Positions 15,392 to 25,918 of a stretch of 64,000 nt of DNA are shown here, piece by piece. Source of the stretch: CAIWHR01 sp963813415. GTDB lineage: Bacteria; Pseudomonadota; Gammaproteobacteria; Burkholderiales; Casimicrobiaceae. Position 1 is the first letter of the stretch. Each line of letters opens with the position of its first letter. The position numbers and the translations under genes were made by a program. The stretch lies in the NCBI GenBank assembly GCA_963813415.1, contig CAWEYW010000003.1, positions 124,001 to 188,000 on the forward strand. Direction: 5' to 3'. The notes beneath the pieces are model-generated. The model did not search any database and was not told the origin of the DNA. It saw only the letters and a program-made list of their open reading frames with translations.

Positions 15392-18217
15392 ATGCCTGCA
15401 TTGGTGGGATTGCTGCTAGGCGCGCTGCTGGGCGCGCTGGCGGGACGTTGGATCTCGACGGAATGGGGCGCGACCATCGGCGGGCTGATCGGGTTTTTCG
15501 CGGGGGCGCTGCTTTCCGGGCGCGGCCAGCGCGACGCGTTCCGCAAGCCGGACGTGCCGGTGCCGTCGTTCACGCCCTTGACGCTCGAGCAGCGTCTCGC
15601 CGCCCTCGAGCAACGCCTCGCTGCGCTCGAGGCTGAACGGGCCCCGCCGCTACGAGCTGCGGCGCCGGCAGTACCGCCGCCGCAGCCGACGGTCAGCGCG
15701 GCACCGGCGGGGGATGCCCCCGGCGTGCAGGTTGCCCCGGCGCGCGATGCTGTCGCGCCGGCCGCAGGCAGGAGCGAGATCGTGTCCGCCCCCCCTGCCA
15801 TGGCGCAGCCTCCCGCCGAACCGCGTCGGGGGTCGGCGAGTGTAACGACTGCAGGCGCAGCACCGGTGCTGCAGCGGCTGTGGGCATGGTTCACCGGCGG
15901 CAATGCCATGACGCGCATCGGCGTGGTCGTGCTGTTCTTCGGCGTGGCGTTCCTGCTCCGGTACTTCGCGGAGCACTTCACCATTCCGATCACGGTGCGC
16001 CTCCTGGCGGTGGCGCTGGTGGGGGTCGCGCTCGTCATTGCCGGCTTGCGGGTCGCCCGTCGCCGGCCGGCCTATGGCTGGTCGCTGCAGGGCGCCGGCA
16101 TGGGCGTCCTGTACCTGACGACGTTCGCGGCCTTCCGGCAGTTCGATCTCCTGCCCGCCAACGTGGCGCTGGTACTGCTCGCCGGCATGGCGGCGCTCAC
16201 CGTGTGGCTCGCCCTGATCGCTGACGCGCAGCCTCTCGCCGCGCTGGCACTCGCCGGTGCGTTCCTGGCGCCGGTGCTGACCGACAGCGATCGCAGTCCC
16301 GTGCCGCTGTTCGCTTATTTCGCGGTGGTGAACAGCGTGGTGCTCGTGATCGCCGCGGCACGGACCTGGCGCGGGATCAACCTGCTCGGATTCGTGTTCA
16401 CCTTCGTGCTCGCGCTGTTCTGGGGCGACCGCTATTACCGGCCCGAGGAATTCGCCCGCGTCGAGCCGTTCCTCGTGCTGTTCTTCGCGATGTATGTCGC
16501 CGTGGCGATCCTGCAGGCGCGGCGCCAGCCGCCGTCGCCGCGCCAGCCGCTCGACGGGCTGCTCGTGTTCGGCGTGCCCGTGGTGGCGTTCGCCCTCCAG
16601 GTCGCGCTCGTGCGCGACACCCGCTACGGCGCTGCATGGAGCGCGCTCGCGCTGGCTGCCGTGTACGCCGCCCTCGCGTGGTGGCTGCGCCGGCGCCCCG
16701 GTGGGGCTTCGCTCCTCGCCAGGATGTTCGTGGGACTGGCCGCCGTGTTCGCGAGCCTTGCCATTCCCTTCGCGTTCGACAACCGCGTGACGGCGGCGCT
16801 CTGGTCCGTCGAGGGCGCGCTCGTGTACTGGCTCGGCATCGAGCAGCGCACGCCGGCGATGCGCGTCTTCGCGCTGTTGCTGCAGGTCGCCGCGGGCGTG
16901 CTGTTTATCGTGCATGGTGTGCAGGGCGACGATGACCGGCTCTTCCTCAATGCATTCTTCATCGGTGCCGCGATGCTCGCCACAGCCGGCGTCGCCACGG
17001 CGTGGCTTGCCGACGCCCGCCCGGCAGCCCTCGGCGCGCGCGAACGCGTGACGGTCCCGCTGGTATTTGCCTGGGGCGCGCTGTGGTGGCTCGCAGCGGG
17101 CGGGTTGGAGCTCCTCCGGCAGCTCCCGGCAGCGCAGGAGGCACACGCCGTCCTTGCCTGGGTGGTCGCCGCAGCAGCAGCGGCATGGTGGCTGCGCCGC
17201 CGCCTGGCCTGGCCACGCGTGCTCGCGATGGCGCTCGCGCTGCCGGTGGTGATGCTCCTCGTCGCGTTGCGTGATGTCGAACGCGTGCAGACCACGCTGC
17301 TACAGACCGGATGGCTGATCTGGCCGGTCGCATGGCTGGTGCAGTTTCTCGCGCTGCGTGCCGCCGACAACATGCCCGCGGCAACGCCCGTGCGCGCTTC
17401 CGTCGGCAGTGACTGGCGCGACGTGGCCCACGTGGTGGCCGCGATCGCCTTGACTGCACACGTTGCGTGGGAAGCGAGCGAATGGGCCGGGCGCATCACG
17501 GCCGATGACACGGTCTGGGTGGCGTGCGCCGCCGCGCTGCCTGCCATCCTCTACGTGGGGTTCGCCACGCGCTGGCGCGAGGCCACCTGGTGGCCGCTCG
17601 ATCGCCATGCGCGTGCGTACGCGCTGCACGCCGCATGGCCGGTCGCGCTCATGCTCGTGCTGTGGGTCGTGCTCGTGAACGTGCTGTCACCCGGCGAGCC
17701 TTATCCGCTGCCTTACGTGCCGCTGGCCAATCCGCTGGACCTCACCCTCGCCGCCGCGCTCCTGGTGCTGTTTCGGTGGAGCGCGACCGTTCCGGGAATC
17801 GAGGAGCGCACGCGCTATGCGTCGCTTGGCATCGGCATCTTCCTGTCGCTCAATGGCGGCATCCTGCGCGCGGGACATCACTGGGGCGGCATCCCCTGGG
17901 ATCTCGGGGCGCTGCTCGACTCGCGCCCGCTCCAGGCGACACTGACGCTCGCCTGGAGCGCAACCGGCGCGGCGCTCATGTTCGCTGCGGCGAAGCGCAA
18001 ACGTCGCCCGCTGTGGATGGTGGGCGCCGCGCTGCTCGCGATCGTGGTGGCCAAGTTGTTCCTGCTCGACCTGGGCGGCCTCGCGGGACTGCCGCGCGTG
18101 GTCGCCTTCCTTGGCGTGGGTACGTTCCTGCTCCTGATCGGCTACGTCTCGCCGCTGCCCCCCGGCACGCGGGCCATGAGCGACGCGGTGCCGCGCGACG
18201 ATGCAGAATCGCCGTAG
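15392..18217 (+). CDS. DUF2339-family giant polytopic membrane protein
   Basis: A 941-residue membrane protein of unknown function. The N-terminus carries a glycine-zipper-like helix (GLLLGALLGALAGRW) and a second helix. A coiled-coil segment (LEQRLAALEQRLAALEAE) and a Pro/Ala-rich linker to about residue 165 follow. More than twenty hydrophobic segments then begin at MTRIGVVVLFFGVAFLLRYFAEH, the DUF2339 signature. GGAGGAG precedes the ATG at 15392 by about ten bases. It follows the acyltransferase fusion by 23 bases, so it probably belongs to the same operon. The last 76 bases overlap the convergent sirtuin gene. Confidence 0.87.
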   Translation: MPALVGLLLGALLGALAGRWISTEWGATIGGLIGFFAGALLSGRGQRDAFRKPDVPVPSFTPLTLEQRLAALEQRLAALEAERAPPLRAAAPAVPPPQPTVSAAPAGDAPGVQVAPARDAVAPAAGRSEIVSAPPAMAQPPAEPRRGSASVTTAGAAPVLQRLWAWFTGGNAMTRIGVVVLFFGVAFLLRYFAEHFTIPITVRLLAVALVGVALVIAGLRVARRRPAYGWSLQGAGMGVLYLTTFAAFRQFDLLPANVALVLLAGMAALTVWLALIADAQPLAALALAGAFLAPVLTDSDRSPVPLFAYFAVVNSVVLVIAAARTWRGINLLGFVFTFVLALFWGDRYYRPEEFARVEPFLVLFFAMYVAVAILQARRQPPSPRQPLDGLLVFGVPVVAFALQVALVRDTRYGAAWSALALAAVYAALAWWLRRRPGGASLLARMFVGLAAVFASLAIPFAFDNRVTAALWSVEGALVYWLGIEQRTPAMRVFALLLQVAAGVLFIVHGVQGDDDRLFLNAFFIGAAMLATAGVATAWLADARPAALGARERVTVPLVFAWGALWWLAAGGLELLRQLPAAQEAHAVLAWVVAAAAAAWWLRRRLAWPRVLAMALALPVVMLLVALRDVERVQTTLLQTGWLIWPVAWLVQFLALRAADNMPAATPVRASVGSDWRDVAHVVAAIALTAHVAWEASEWAGRITADDTVWVACAAALPAILYVGFATRWREATWWPLDRHARAYALHAAWPVALMLVLWVVLVNVLSPGEPYPLPYVPLANPLDLTLAAALLVLFRWSATVPGIEERTRYASLGIGIFLSLNGGILRAGHHWGGIPWDLGALLDSRPLQATLTLAWSATGAALMFAAAKRKRRPLWMVGAALLAIVVAKLFLLDLGGLAGLPRVVAFLGVGTFLLLIGYVSPLPPGTRAMSDAVPRDDAESP

Positions 18218-18939
18218 GTCGCCTGCAGCAAGGCGGGCAGCACTTGCGCGGCCGGCCCGCGCACGACGAAATCGGCCGTCTCCGACAGCGCCGTGGCCGC
18301 GGTGTTGACTTCGACGATCATCGCGCCGGCCTGCTGCGCATGATGTGGCAGCGCTGCGGCCGGATAGACCTCGGCGGAAGTGCCGATGACGAGCAGCAGA
18401 TCGCACTGGCGCGCTGCGCTCTCCGCCTGCGCCAGCGCAGCGGCTGGCAGCGCCTCCTCGAACCACACGACGTCCGGCCGCAGGTAGGCGCCGCAAGCCG
18501 GGCAGCGCGGGACGTCGGTGTCGTCGTCGGTCCAGGCGGTGACGATCGTGCCTTCGCGGCTGCATTTCACGCGCCCGATGTTCCCGTGCAGCTCCACGAG
18601 TTGCCTGCTGCCCGCCGCGGCGTGCAGGCCGTCGACATTCTGGGTGACCAGCAGGAACTCCGGTGCACGTTGTTCGATCGTGACCAGCGCACGATGCGCG
18701 GCATTGGGGCGGGCCTTCGCCACCAATGCGCGCCGCCACGCGTACCAGTCCCACACGAGCTTCGGCTGGCGCGCGAAGGCGCCGGGCGTCGCGAGCTCGT
18801 GCGGATCGAACCGGGCCCAGAGGCCGGTCTGGGCATCGCGAAACGTCGGCACACCGGATTCGGCGGATACACCAGCTCCGGTGAGCACGACGGGAAAGCG
18901 CGCATCACGCAGCGCGCTTGCGAGAGCTTCGGGAATCAT
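18142..18939 (-). CDS. cobB: Sir2-family NAD-dependent protein deacylase
   Basis: A 265-residue sirtuin that would remove acyl groups from lysines using NAD. It has the NAD-binding GAGVSAESGVPTFRD, the TQNVDGLHAAAG loop with the catalytic HGN (LVELHGNIGRVKC), and the C-terminal IGTSAEVYPAA and VEVNTA. The zinc site looks incomplete: the second pair CPACG is intact, but the first reads CSRE with only one cysteine. The usual WFGE reads WFEE. The chosen start is ATG 18939, and an ATG at 18978 would add 13 residues. Its 3' end overlaps the DUF2339 gene on the other strand. Confidence 0.92.
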   Translation of the reverse strand: MIPEALASALRDARFPVVLTGAGVSAESGVPTFRDAQTGLWARFDPHELATPGAFARQPKLVWDWYAWRRALVAKARPNAAHRALVTIEQRAPEFLLVTQNVDGLHAAAGSRQLVELHGNIGRVKCSREGTIVTAWTDDDTDVPRCPACGAYLRPDVVWFEEALPAAALAQAESAARQCDLLLVIGTSAEVYPAAALPHHAQQAGAMIVEVNTAATALSETADFVVRGPAAQVLPALLQATYGDSASSRGTASLMARVPGGSGET

Positions 18940-19046
18940 CGGATCGTTCTCGGGAGCGACGGGCCGCTGCGCGAGCACAGCGAAAGCGCATGCTACACTC
19001 GACTGCGATCTTTCCGCGCGGCGCGAGCTGCTCCCGTCAGCCCCTC

Positions 19047-20210
19047 ATGTCCGGCAACACTCTCGGCACGCTCTACTGCGTCACTTCGTTCGGCGAATCG
19101 CACGGTCCGGCCATCGGCTGTGTCGTCGACGGATGTCCCCCGGGCATGGCCCTCGGTGCCGAGGACATCCAGCGCGATCTCGATCGCCGCAAGCCCGGCA
19201 CCTCGCGTCATGTCACCCAGCGCCGCGAGAGCGACACGGTCGAGATCCTCTCCGGCGTGTTCGAAGGCCGCACGACGGGCACGCCCATCGCGCTGCTGAT
19301 TCGCAACGAGGACGCGCGCAGCCGCGACTACGCGAACATCGCAGCGACGTTTCGTCCCGGGCACGGCGACTACACCTACTGGCAGAAGTACGGCATCCGC
19401 GACTATCGCGGTGGCGGACGCCAGTCCGCGCGCGAAACGGCGGTGCGCGTTGCCGCCGGCGCGGTCGCGCGCAAGTGGCTGCTCGAGCGCTACGGTGTGA
19501 CGATCCGCGGTCATCTCGCGCAGATCGGGCCGGTCGTCGTGCCCTTCCAGAGCTGGGAGCACGTGCACGCCAACCCCTTCTTCATCGCCAACGACAGCAT
19601 GGCCCCGGAGCTCGAGCGCTTCATGGACCGGTTGCGCAAGTCCGGCGATTCGTGCGGCGCACGCATCACGGTGGTCGCATCCGGTGTTCCGGTCGGCTGG
19701 GGCGAGCCTGTGTACGGCCGGCTCGATGCGGACCTTGCGCACGCGATGATGGGCATCAACGCCGTGAAGGGTGTGGAAATCGGGGCGGGGTTCGCTGCCG
19801 TCACGCAATCGGGCACGCAGCACACCGACGAGATGACCCCCGAGGGGTTCCTTGGCAATCAGGCGGGGGGCATCCTCGCAGGCATCTCGACCGGTCAGGA
19901 CATCGTCGTGTCGATCGCGGTGAAGCCCACGTCGTCGGTGCGCCTGGATCGGCGCTCGATCGACAAGGACGGTGCACCCGTGGTCGTCAATACCCACGGT
20001 CGCCACGACCCGTGCGTAGGCATTCGCGCCACGCCGATCGCCGAAGCGATGATGGCGATCGTGCTCATGGATCATGCGCTGCGCCATCGGGCACAGAACG
20101 CCGATGTCACGACGAGCACGCCGCGCATTGCGGCGCAGGCGCCGCCCCACGTGATGGAAGCGCTGCGGCGGGCGTCGCCCGTCGACGATCCGGAGCCCGA
20201 CGAGGCCTGA
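19047..20210 (+). CDS. aroC: Chorismate synthase
   Basis: AroC converts 5-enolpyruvylshikimate-3-phosphate to chorismate, the last shikimate-pathway step, and needs reduced FMN. The 387-residue protein starts MSGNTLGTLYCVTSFGESHG, one of the family signatures. It continues with RPGHGDYTYWQKYGIRDYRGGGR(Q)SARET and HDPCVGIRATPIAEAM. A TACACT hexamer at 18994-18999 may be a -10 element. It is convergent with xseA across 30 bases. Confidence 0.97.
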   Translation: MSGNTLGTLYCVTSFGESHGPAIGCVVDGCPPGMALGAEDIQRDLDRRKPGTSRHVTQRRESDTVEILSGVFEGRTTGTPIALLIRNEDARSRDYANIAATFRPGHGDYTYWQKYGIRDYRGGGRQSARETAVRVAAGAVARKWLLERYGVTIRGHLAQIGPVVVPFQSWEHVHANPFFIANDSMAPELERFMDRLRKSGDSCGARITVVASGVPVGWGEPVYGRLDADLAHAMMGINAVKGVEIGAGFAAVTQSGTQHTDEMTPEGFLGNQAGGILAGISTGQDIVVSIAVKPTSSVRLDRRSIDKDGAPVVVNTHGRHDPCVGIRATPIAEAMMAIVLMDHALRHRAQNADVTTSTPRIAAQAPPHVMEALRRASPVDDPEPDEA

Positions 20211-20240
20211 CCCCGCGCAACCGACTGCCCCGGCCTGCAG

Positions 20241-21629
20241 TCAGCGCCGCTCGATGATCGTCGCCCTCGCGGCGCCATGCGCGAGCGTGAGCTCCACGTC
20301 CTCGCCCGTGCGCACGTCGGCGGCATCCGTCACGATGCGACCGTCCTGTGTGCTCACGATCGCGTAGCCGCGCTCCAGCACCGCGCTGGGATCGAGATGC
20401 TCGAGATTCTGCTGCATGGTCGCGAGCCGGCGCTCGAGGCGTTCGAGGCGTCCGCCCGCCACGCGCAGGAAGGCCTCTTTTGCCTGCACGACCGGCGCGC
20501 ATTGCGGCATGGGCCGACGCAGCCGCCAGACGAACGATTGCCGTGCCGCCGCCGCGCGCTCCGTCAGTGCGCGGAGGCGCAGTGCCTGACAGCGCATGAG
20601 CCGGTGCGCCAGACGCTCCACATCGCGCTGCTGTTGCGCCAGCCGTGCGGAGGGGTGGGTGAGCCGGCGCGCCGCGGCATCGACGCGCTGCATGCGCGTC
20701 TCGAGGGCGCGGTAGGCATTCGCCCGCCAGCGCGTGGCCTGCGTGCCGAGCGCGCGCGCGAGCGCCTCGCCATCCGGTGCGACCAGCACTGCGGCTGCCG
20801 TTGGCGTGGGCGCACGGACGTCCGCGACGAAATCGCAGATGGTGAAATCGGTCTCGTGCCCGACACCCGAGACGATCGGCAACTGCGAATCGAAAATCGC
20901 ACGCGCCACGATCTCCTCGTTGAACGGCCACAGATCCTCGATGGAGCCGCCGCCGCGGCAGACGAGCAAGACCTCCACTTCGCTGCGCGCATTGGCGGTC
21001 CGGATGGCCATCGCAATCTCCGCCGCCGCGCCCGCACCCTGTACGGAGGCCGGATAGAGAATCACCGGCATGGCGGGCCAGCGCTGGCGAAGCGTCGTGA
21101 GCACGTCGCGCAAAGCGGCCGCCTGCAGGGAGGTCACGATGCCGATCGCCCGTGCATGTGCAGGCACCGGTTTCTTGCGTTCCTCTGCAAACCAGCCTGC
21201 GGCGGAGAGTCGCGCCTTCAGCTCGGCGAAGCGTTCGTACAGCCGCCCGATGCCGGCCAGACGGATCGTCTCCACGTTGAGCTGGAATTCGCCGCGCGCC
21301 TCGTAAATCGACGGCGTCGCGCGCAACTCGACCTGCAGGCCGTCCTTCAGCGCAAAGGCGGTGTATTGCGCCTTGTGGCGGAAGAACACGCACCGGACCT
21401 GGGCCTTGGCGTCCTTGAGGTTGAAGTAACAATGCCCGGACGACGCCCGCGTGAAATTGGAGATCTCACCACTCACCCACGCGAGTCCCAGGTGCCGCTC
21501 GAGCAGCAGTCGCGCGGAGCTGACGAGCAGGGACACCGGGAGCACCGGTGTGGAAGGGGAAGGGGACGGCGCCGGTTCCTGGCCGAACTCGCACTTGCTT
21601 GTTGATGGCGACAGCGGCGGGCTAGACAA
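20241..21629 (-). CDS. xseA: Exodeoxyribonuclease VII large subunit
   Basis: XseA with XseB degrades single-stranded DNA in recombination and repair. The 462 residues include the N-terminal OB fold (WVSGEISNFTRASSGHCYFNLKD). The nuclease core has GIVTSLQAAALRDVL, LLVCRGGGSIEDLWPFNEE and SGVGHETDFTICDFVAD, which carry the expected acidic and His residues. A long coiled-coil C-terminus ends in VLERGYAIVSTQDG. No xseB is present in the window. The N-terminal 25 residues are low complexity and the start is less certain. Confidence 0.96.
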   Translation of the reverse strand: MSSPPLSPSTSKCEFGQEPAPSPSPSTPVLPVSLLVSSARLLLERHLGLAWVSGEISNFTRASSGHCYFNLKDAKAQVRCVFFRHKAQYTAFALKDGLQVELRATPSIYEARGEFQLNVETIRLAGIGRLYERFAELKARLSAAGWFAEERKKPVPAHARAIGIVTSLQAAALRDVLTTLRQRWPAMPVILYPASVQGAGAAAEIAMAIRTANARSEVEVLLVCRGGGSIEDLWPFNEEIVARAIFDSQLPIVSGVGHETDFTICDFVADVRAPTPTAAAVLVAPDGEALARALGTQATRWRANAYRALETRMQRVDAAARRLTHPSARLAQQQRDVERLAHRLMRCQALRLRALTERAAAARQSFVWRLRRPMPQCAPVVQAKEAFLRVAGGRLERLERRLATMQQNLEHLDPSAVLERGYAIVSTQDGRIVTDAADVRTGEDVELTLAHGAARATIIERR

Positions 21630-21847
21630 GAGGTGTGCCTATCGACGAACGTCCATGACAGTCCGAGGCGACCGCGGGGAGCGTCGCAGCGTTTAATCCA
21701 CCGTCTGCACCGGCGGTTGGCGGGTTGCGGCATGGCGAGGGACGTCCCGCGCAACACCTTGACAAAAAACGAAAATTTTCTGGCGCTATTTTGGGCACGG
21801 CAACGAATTCTACGGCGGGGCGCCGACTTAGCGCGCCTATTTGCCAC

Positions 21848-21882
21848 CTATCCACACTTCTATCCACAGGATTTGTGGAAAA
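21848..21882. promoter_or_regulatory. Cluster of three DnaA-box-like 9-mers
   Basis: CTATCCACA occurs at 21848-21856 and again at 21860-21868. TGTGGAAAA (reverse of TTTTCCACA) lies at 21874-21882. Each differs by one base from TTATCCACA. Three such 9-mers in 35 bases next to an AT-rich stretch resemble a DnaA-binding cluster. There is no dnaA, dnaN or parAB in view, so this is not evidence of oriC. Confidence 0.4.
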
Positions 21883-22018
21883 GCCGCCGGAATGAGAAAT
21901 TGTTACCGGCCTGGAACCCGCATCGCGCGGCCATTCCGGCGATGGGCCCCCGCTTTGCTGGGAAGCGGCACCAAGACGCCCGGAGGCGGAGCCGGTTAGA
22001 ATGCCAGATGACGTCCGA

Positions 22019-22032
22019 TTGTTCATGAACAA
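22019..22032. promoter_or_regulatory. Palindromic operator-like site in the glnS leader
   Basis: TTGTTCATGAACAA is a perfect 14-base palindrome that ends six bases before the glnS start and lies 16 bases downstream of a TAGAAT -10-like hexamer. A repressor or RNA structure here could control glnS. I cannot assign a protein to it. Confidence 0.35.
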
Positions 22033-22038
22033 ACTGCG

Positions 22039-23904
<1,866 letters not shown>

Positions 23905-23967
23905 ATCTCCGGCGAGCGGTGTCACCATGGCGGCAGGGAATGTCCGGCGGCGGCATGGCGCCGCGCG

Positions 23968-23997
23968 TTGCCGGTGCAAAACCCGGCGCGCTAAGAT
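23968..23997 (+). promoter_or_regulatory. Possible promoter of htpX
   Basis: TTGCCG (23968-23973) and TAAGAT (23992-23997) are separated by 18 bases, 33 bases upstream of the htpX ATG. No known heat-shock (sigma-32) pattern is obvious. Confidence 0.35.
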
Positions 23998-24030
23998 GAC
24001 ACTCGCCGCGTCCCCCCACTGAAGGCCCCC

Positions 24031-24906
24031 ATGAAGCGCATCGTGCTGTTCCTCCTCACGAATCTCGCCGTCGTGCTGGTGCTGTCGGTCGTGCTGAACG
24101 TGCTCGGGCTGAACCGCGCCCTGATGCAGCAAGGCATCCAGGTCGGCCCGCTGCTCGTGTTCTCGTTCGTGGTGGGCTTCACCGGCGCGATCATCTCGCT
24201 GCTCATGTCGAAGTCGATGGCCAAGTGGTCGACCGGTGCGCGCGTCATCGACACGCCGGCCAACGACGCGGAAGCGTGGATCATGGACACCGTGCGCAAG
24301 CTGGCGTCCGCGGCGGGGATCGCCATGCCCGAAGTCGCGATCTACGAAGGCGACGCGAATGCGTTCGCCACCGGGGCGTTCAAGAATTCCGCCCTGGTCG
24401 CGGTCTCCACCGGACTGCTCCAGTCCATGAACAGGGAAGAAGCGGAGGCCGTGCTCGGCCACGAGATCTCGCACGTGGCGAATGGCGACATGGTTACCCT
24501 CACCCTCATCCAGGGCGTAGTGAACACGTTCGTGATATTCCTTGCGCGCGTGGTCGGGTACTTCGTCGATCGCACCATCTTCCGGACGGAGCGCGACACC
24601 GGGCCCGGTTATTTCATCACGGTCATGGTGTGCCAGATCGTGTTCGGAGTCATCGCCAGCATCATCGTGGCGTGGTTCTCCCGCTGGCGCGAGTACCGGG
24701 CCGACGCCGGTAGCGCGCACCTGCTCGGTACGCCGCAGCCCATGATCCATGCGCTCCAGCGTCTCGGCGGCGTCGCTGCGGGTCCGCTCCCGCAGGCGAT
24801 CCAGTCGTTCGGCATCGCACCGTCGTCCCAGGGGTTCATGGCGCTTCTCGCCTCGCATCCGCCACTCGAGGCGCGGATTGCGGCGCTGCAGGGACAGCGG
24901 GCCTGA
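24031..24906 (+). CDS. htpX: Membrane zinc metalloprotease HtpX
   Basis: HtpX is an inner-membrane M48 protease that degrades misfolded membrane proteins together with FtsH. The 291 residues contain two N-terminal membrane segments (IVLFLLTNLAVVLVLSVVL and LLVFSFVVGFTGAIISLL). The zinc motif HEISH is at 144-148 and the third ligand Glu lies in EYRADAGSA. Two further hydrophobic stretches lie between them. The C-terminal SHPPLEARIAALQ is typical. Length and layout match the family. Confidence 0.96.
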   Translation: MKRIVLFLLTNLAVVLVLSVVLNVLGLNRALMQQGIQVGPLLVFSFVVGFTGAIISLLMSKSMAKWSTGARVIDTPANDAEAWIMDTVRKLASAAGIAMPEVAIYEGDANAFATGAFKNSALVAVSTGLLQSMNREEAEAVLGHEISHVANGDMVTLTLIQGVVNTFVIFLARVVGYFVDRTIFRTERDTGPGYFITVMVCQIVFGVIASIIVAWFSRWREYRADAGSAHLLGTPQPMIHALQRLGGVAAGPLPQAIQSFGIAPSSQGFMALLASHPPLEARIAALQGQRA

Positions 24907-24951
24907 GATCATTCGTCGCTGCGGCGCGCCGCGGCCATTGCAGGAGCAACG

Positions 24952-25155
24952 ATGCGGTACAAGATAGAGGTGCAGGACGAACGCGGACTGTGGCATGACG
25001 TGCGCACGGACGACGGCACGGTGCTGACGTTCGATTCCGAAGACGGCGCGCGGGCCGCACTCGCCGAACGTTTCCCGGTGCTCGTGCAAATGGAAAAATA
25101 CGCAGGTGGCAAGCGTACCCGCGTCATTCGCATCATCGAGGACGACGAGCCTTGA
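24952..25155 (+). CDS. Conserved-looking small protein of unknown function, 67 residues
   Basis: I do not recognise a family. The sequence begins MRYKIEVQDERGLWHDVRTD, reads as alternating beta strands and one helix (GARAALAERFPVLVQM), and ends RVIRIIEDDEP. This suggests a compact soluble beta-alpha fold. AGGAGCAACG precedes the ATG, a good ribosome-binding site. It follows htpX by 45 bases on the same strand and precedes the GST gene, and may be cotranscribed with htpX. Confidence 0.65.
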   Translation: MRYKIEVQDERGLWHDVRTDDGTVLTFDSEDGARAALAERFPVLVQMEKYAGGKRTRVIRIIEDDEP

Positions 25156-25232
25156 TTTGCGCCGGGGGCCATCGGCAACGACGTTCGGGCGTCGTCTGTC
25201 ATTCATCCCGTTTGCTCACCTGAAAGCCCACG

Positions 25233-25847
25233 ATGATCGAGTTCTTCACCGCGCAGACGTCCAACGGGCAACGCGTCGCCATCATGCTGGAGGAATGCGC
25301 GCTGCCGTACCGCGTGCACGTCCTCGACCTTGCGCGGGGCGAACAGCGCGCTGCGGAATTCCTCCAGGTCAATCCCGCGGGACAGATTCCGGCCATCCTC
25401 GACCCCGAAGGTCCCGGTGGCCAGCCGTTCGCGCTTGCCCAGTCGGCGGCGATCCTGCTCTACCTTGCGGAAAAGACCGGACGCTTCCTGCCTTCCGATT
25501 CGTTCCGTCGCGCCGTCGCGTATCAATGGCTCATGCAGGCCCTCGCCGACGTTGCCTGCGCCTCCAGCAGCATCTTCCTGGTGTCGAAGCTCCTGCCGAT
25601 GAAGTCGCCCGACAACGTGGCATGGTTCGAGCAGCGGCTGCTGCGGTTCCTCCGGCTTGCCGATGCGCAGCTCGCCGGGCGCGACTGCCTCGCCGAGGAG
25701 CTGAGCATCGCGGATTTCGCGCTGTACCCGGTTTGCGCGTCACGCCACGCGCTCATCGATGCTGCCGGCGACCTGCCGAACATCACGCGCTGGATGACGA
25801 TGCTGTCGGCGCGCCCGGCCGTCAGCCGTGCGATGCAGGCGTCGTAG
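25233..25847 (+). CDS. Glutathione S-transferase family protein
   Basis: A 204-residue cytosolic GST-like protein. The N-terminal thioredoxin fold has MIEFFTAQTSNGQRVAIMLEE (Ser/Asn at the catalytic position), the cis-proline and glutathione-binding segment NPAGQIPAIL, and QSAAILLYLAEK. The helical C-terminal domain carries the ELSIADFALYPV N-capping motif. It resembles the YghU/YfcG group. The substrate is unknown, and activity could be conjugation or disulfide reduction. Confidence 0.88.
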   Translation: MIEFFTAQTSNGQRVAIMLEECALPYRVHVLDLARGEQRAAEFLQVNPAGQIPAILDPEGPGGQPFALAQSAAILLYLAEKTGRFLPSDSFRRAVAYQWLMQALADVACASSSIFLVSKLLPMKSPDNVAWFEQRLLRFLRLADAQLAGRDCLAEELSIADFALYPVCASRHALIDAAGDLPNITRWMTMLSARPAVSRAMQAS

Positions 25848-25861
25848 CGCGGGCGTTGCAA

Positions 25862-25897
25862 AAGAAAACGGCCGCAGCGATCAACGCTGCGGCCGTC
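25862..25897 (-). terminator. Rho-independent terminator of the SWIB gene
   Basis: A perfect 12-base stem (ACGGCCGCAGCG with its complement) closes a five-base loop. In the minus-strand direction it is followed by TTTTCTTTT. It lies 22 bases past the SWIB stop and may also slow transcription arriving from the GST gene. Confidence 0.75.
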
Positions 25898-25918
25898 CGG
25901 CCTTGAGGGTGCGGGCAG

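Larger units (their letters stand above)
21630..22038. other. Divergent intergenic region, 409 bases, AT-rich core with DnaA-box-like sites
   Basis: The region lies between xseA and glnS and holds no convincing gene. The stretch around 21760-21800 is markedly AT-rich for this genome and includes TTGACA at 21762-21767 with long A and T runs. DnaA-box-like sites follow at 21848-21882. A TAGAAT hexamer at 21997-22002 is a plausible -10 for glnS. Confidence 0.55.

Noticed and set aside
21848..21882. Chromosomal replication origin
   Set aside because: Three DnaA-like boxes alone are not enough. No dnaA, dnaN, gyrB, rpmH or parAB is nearby.
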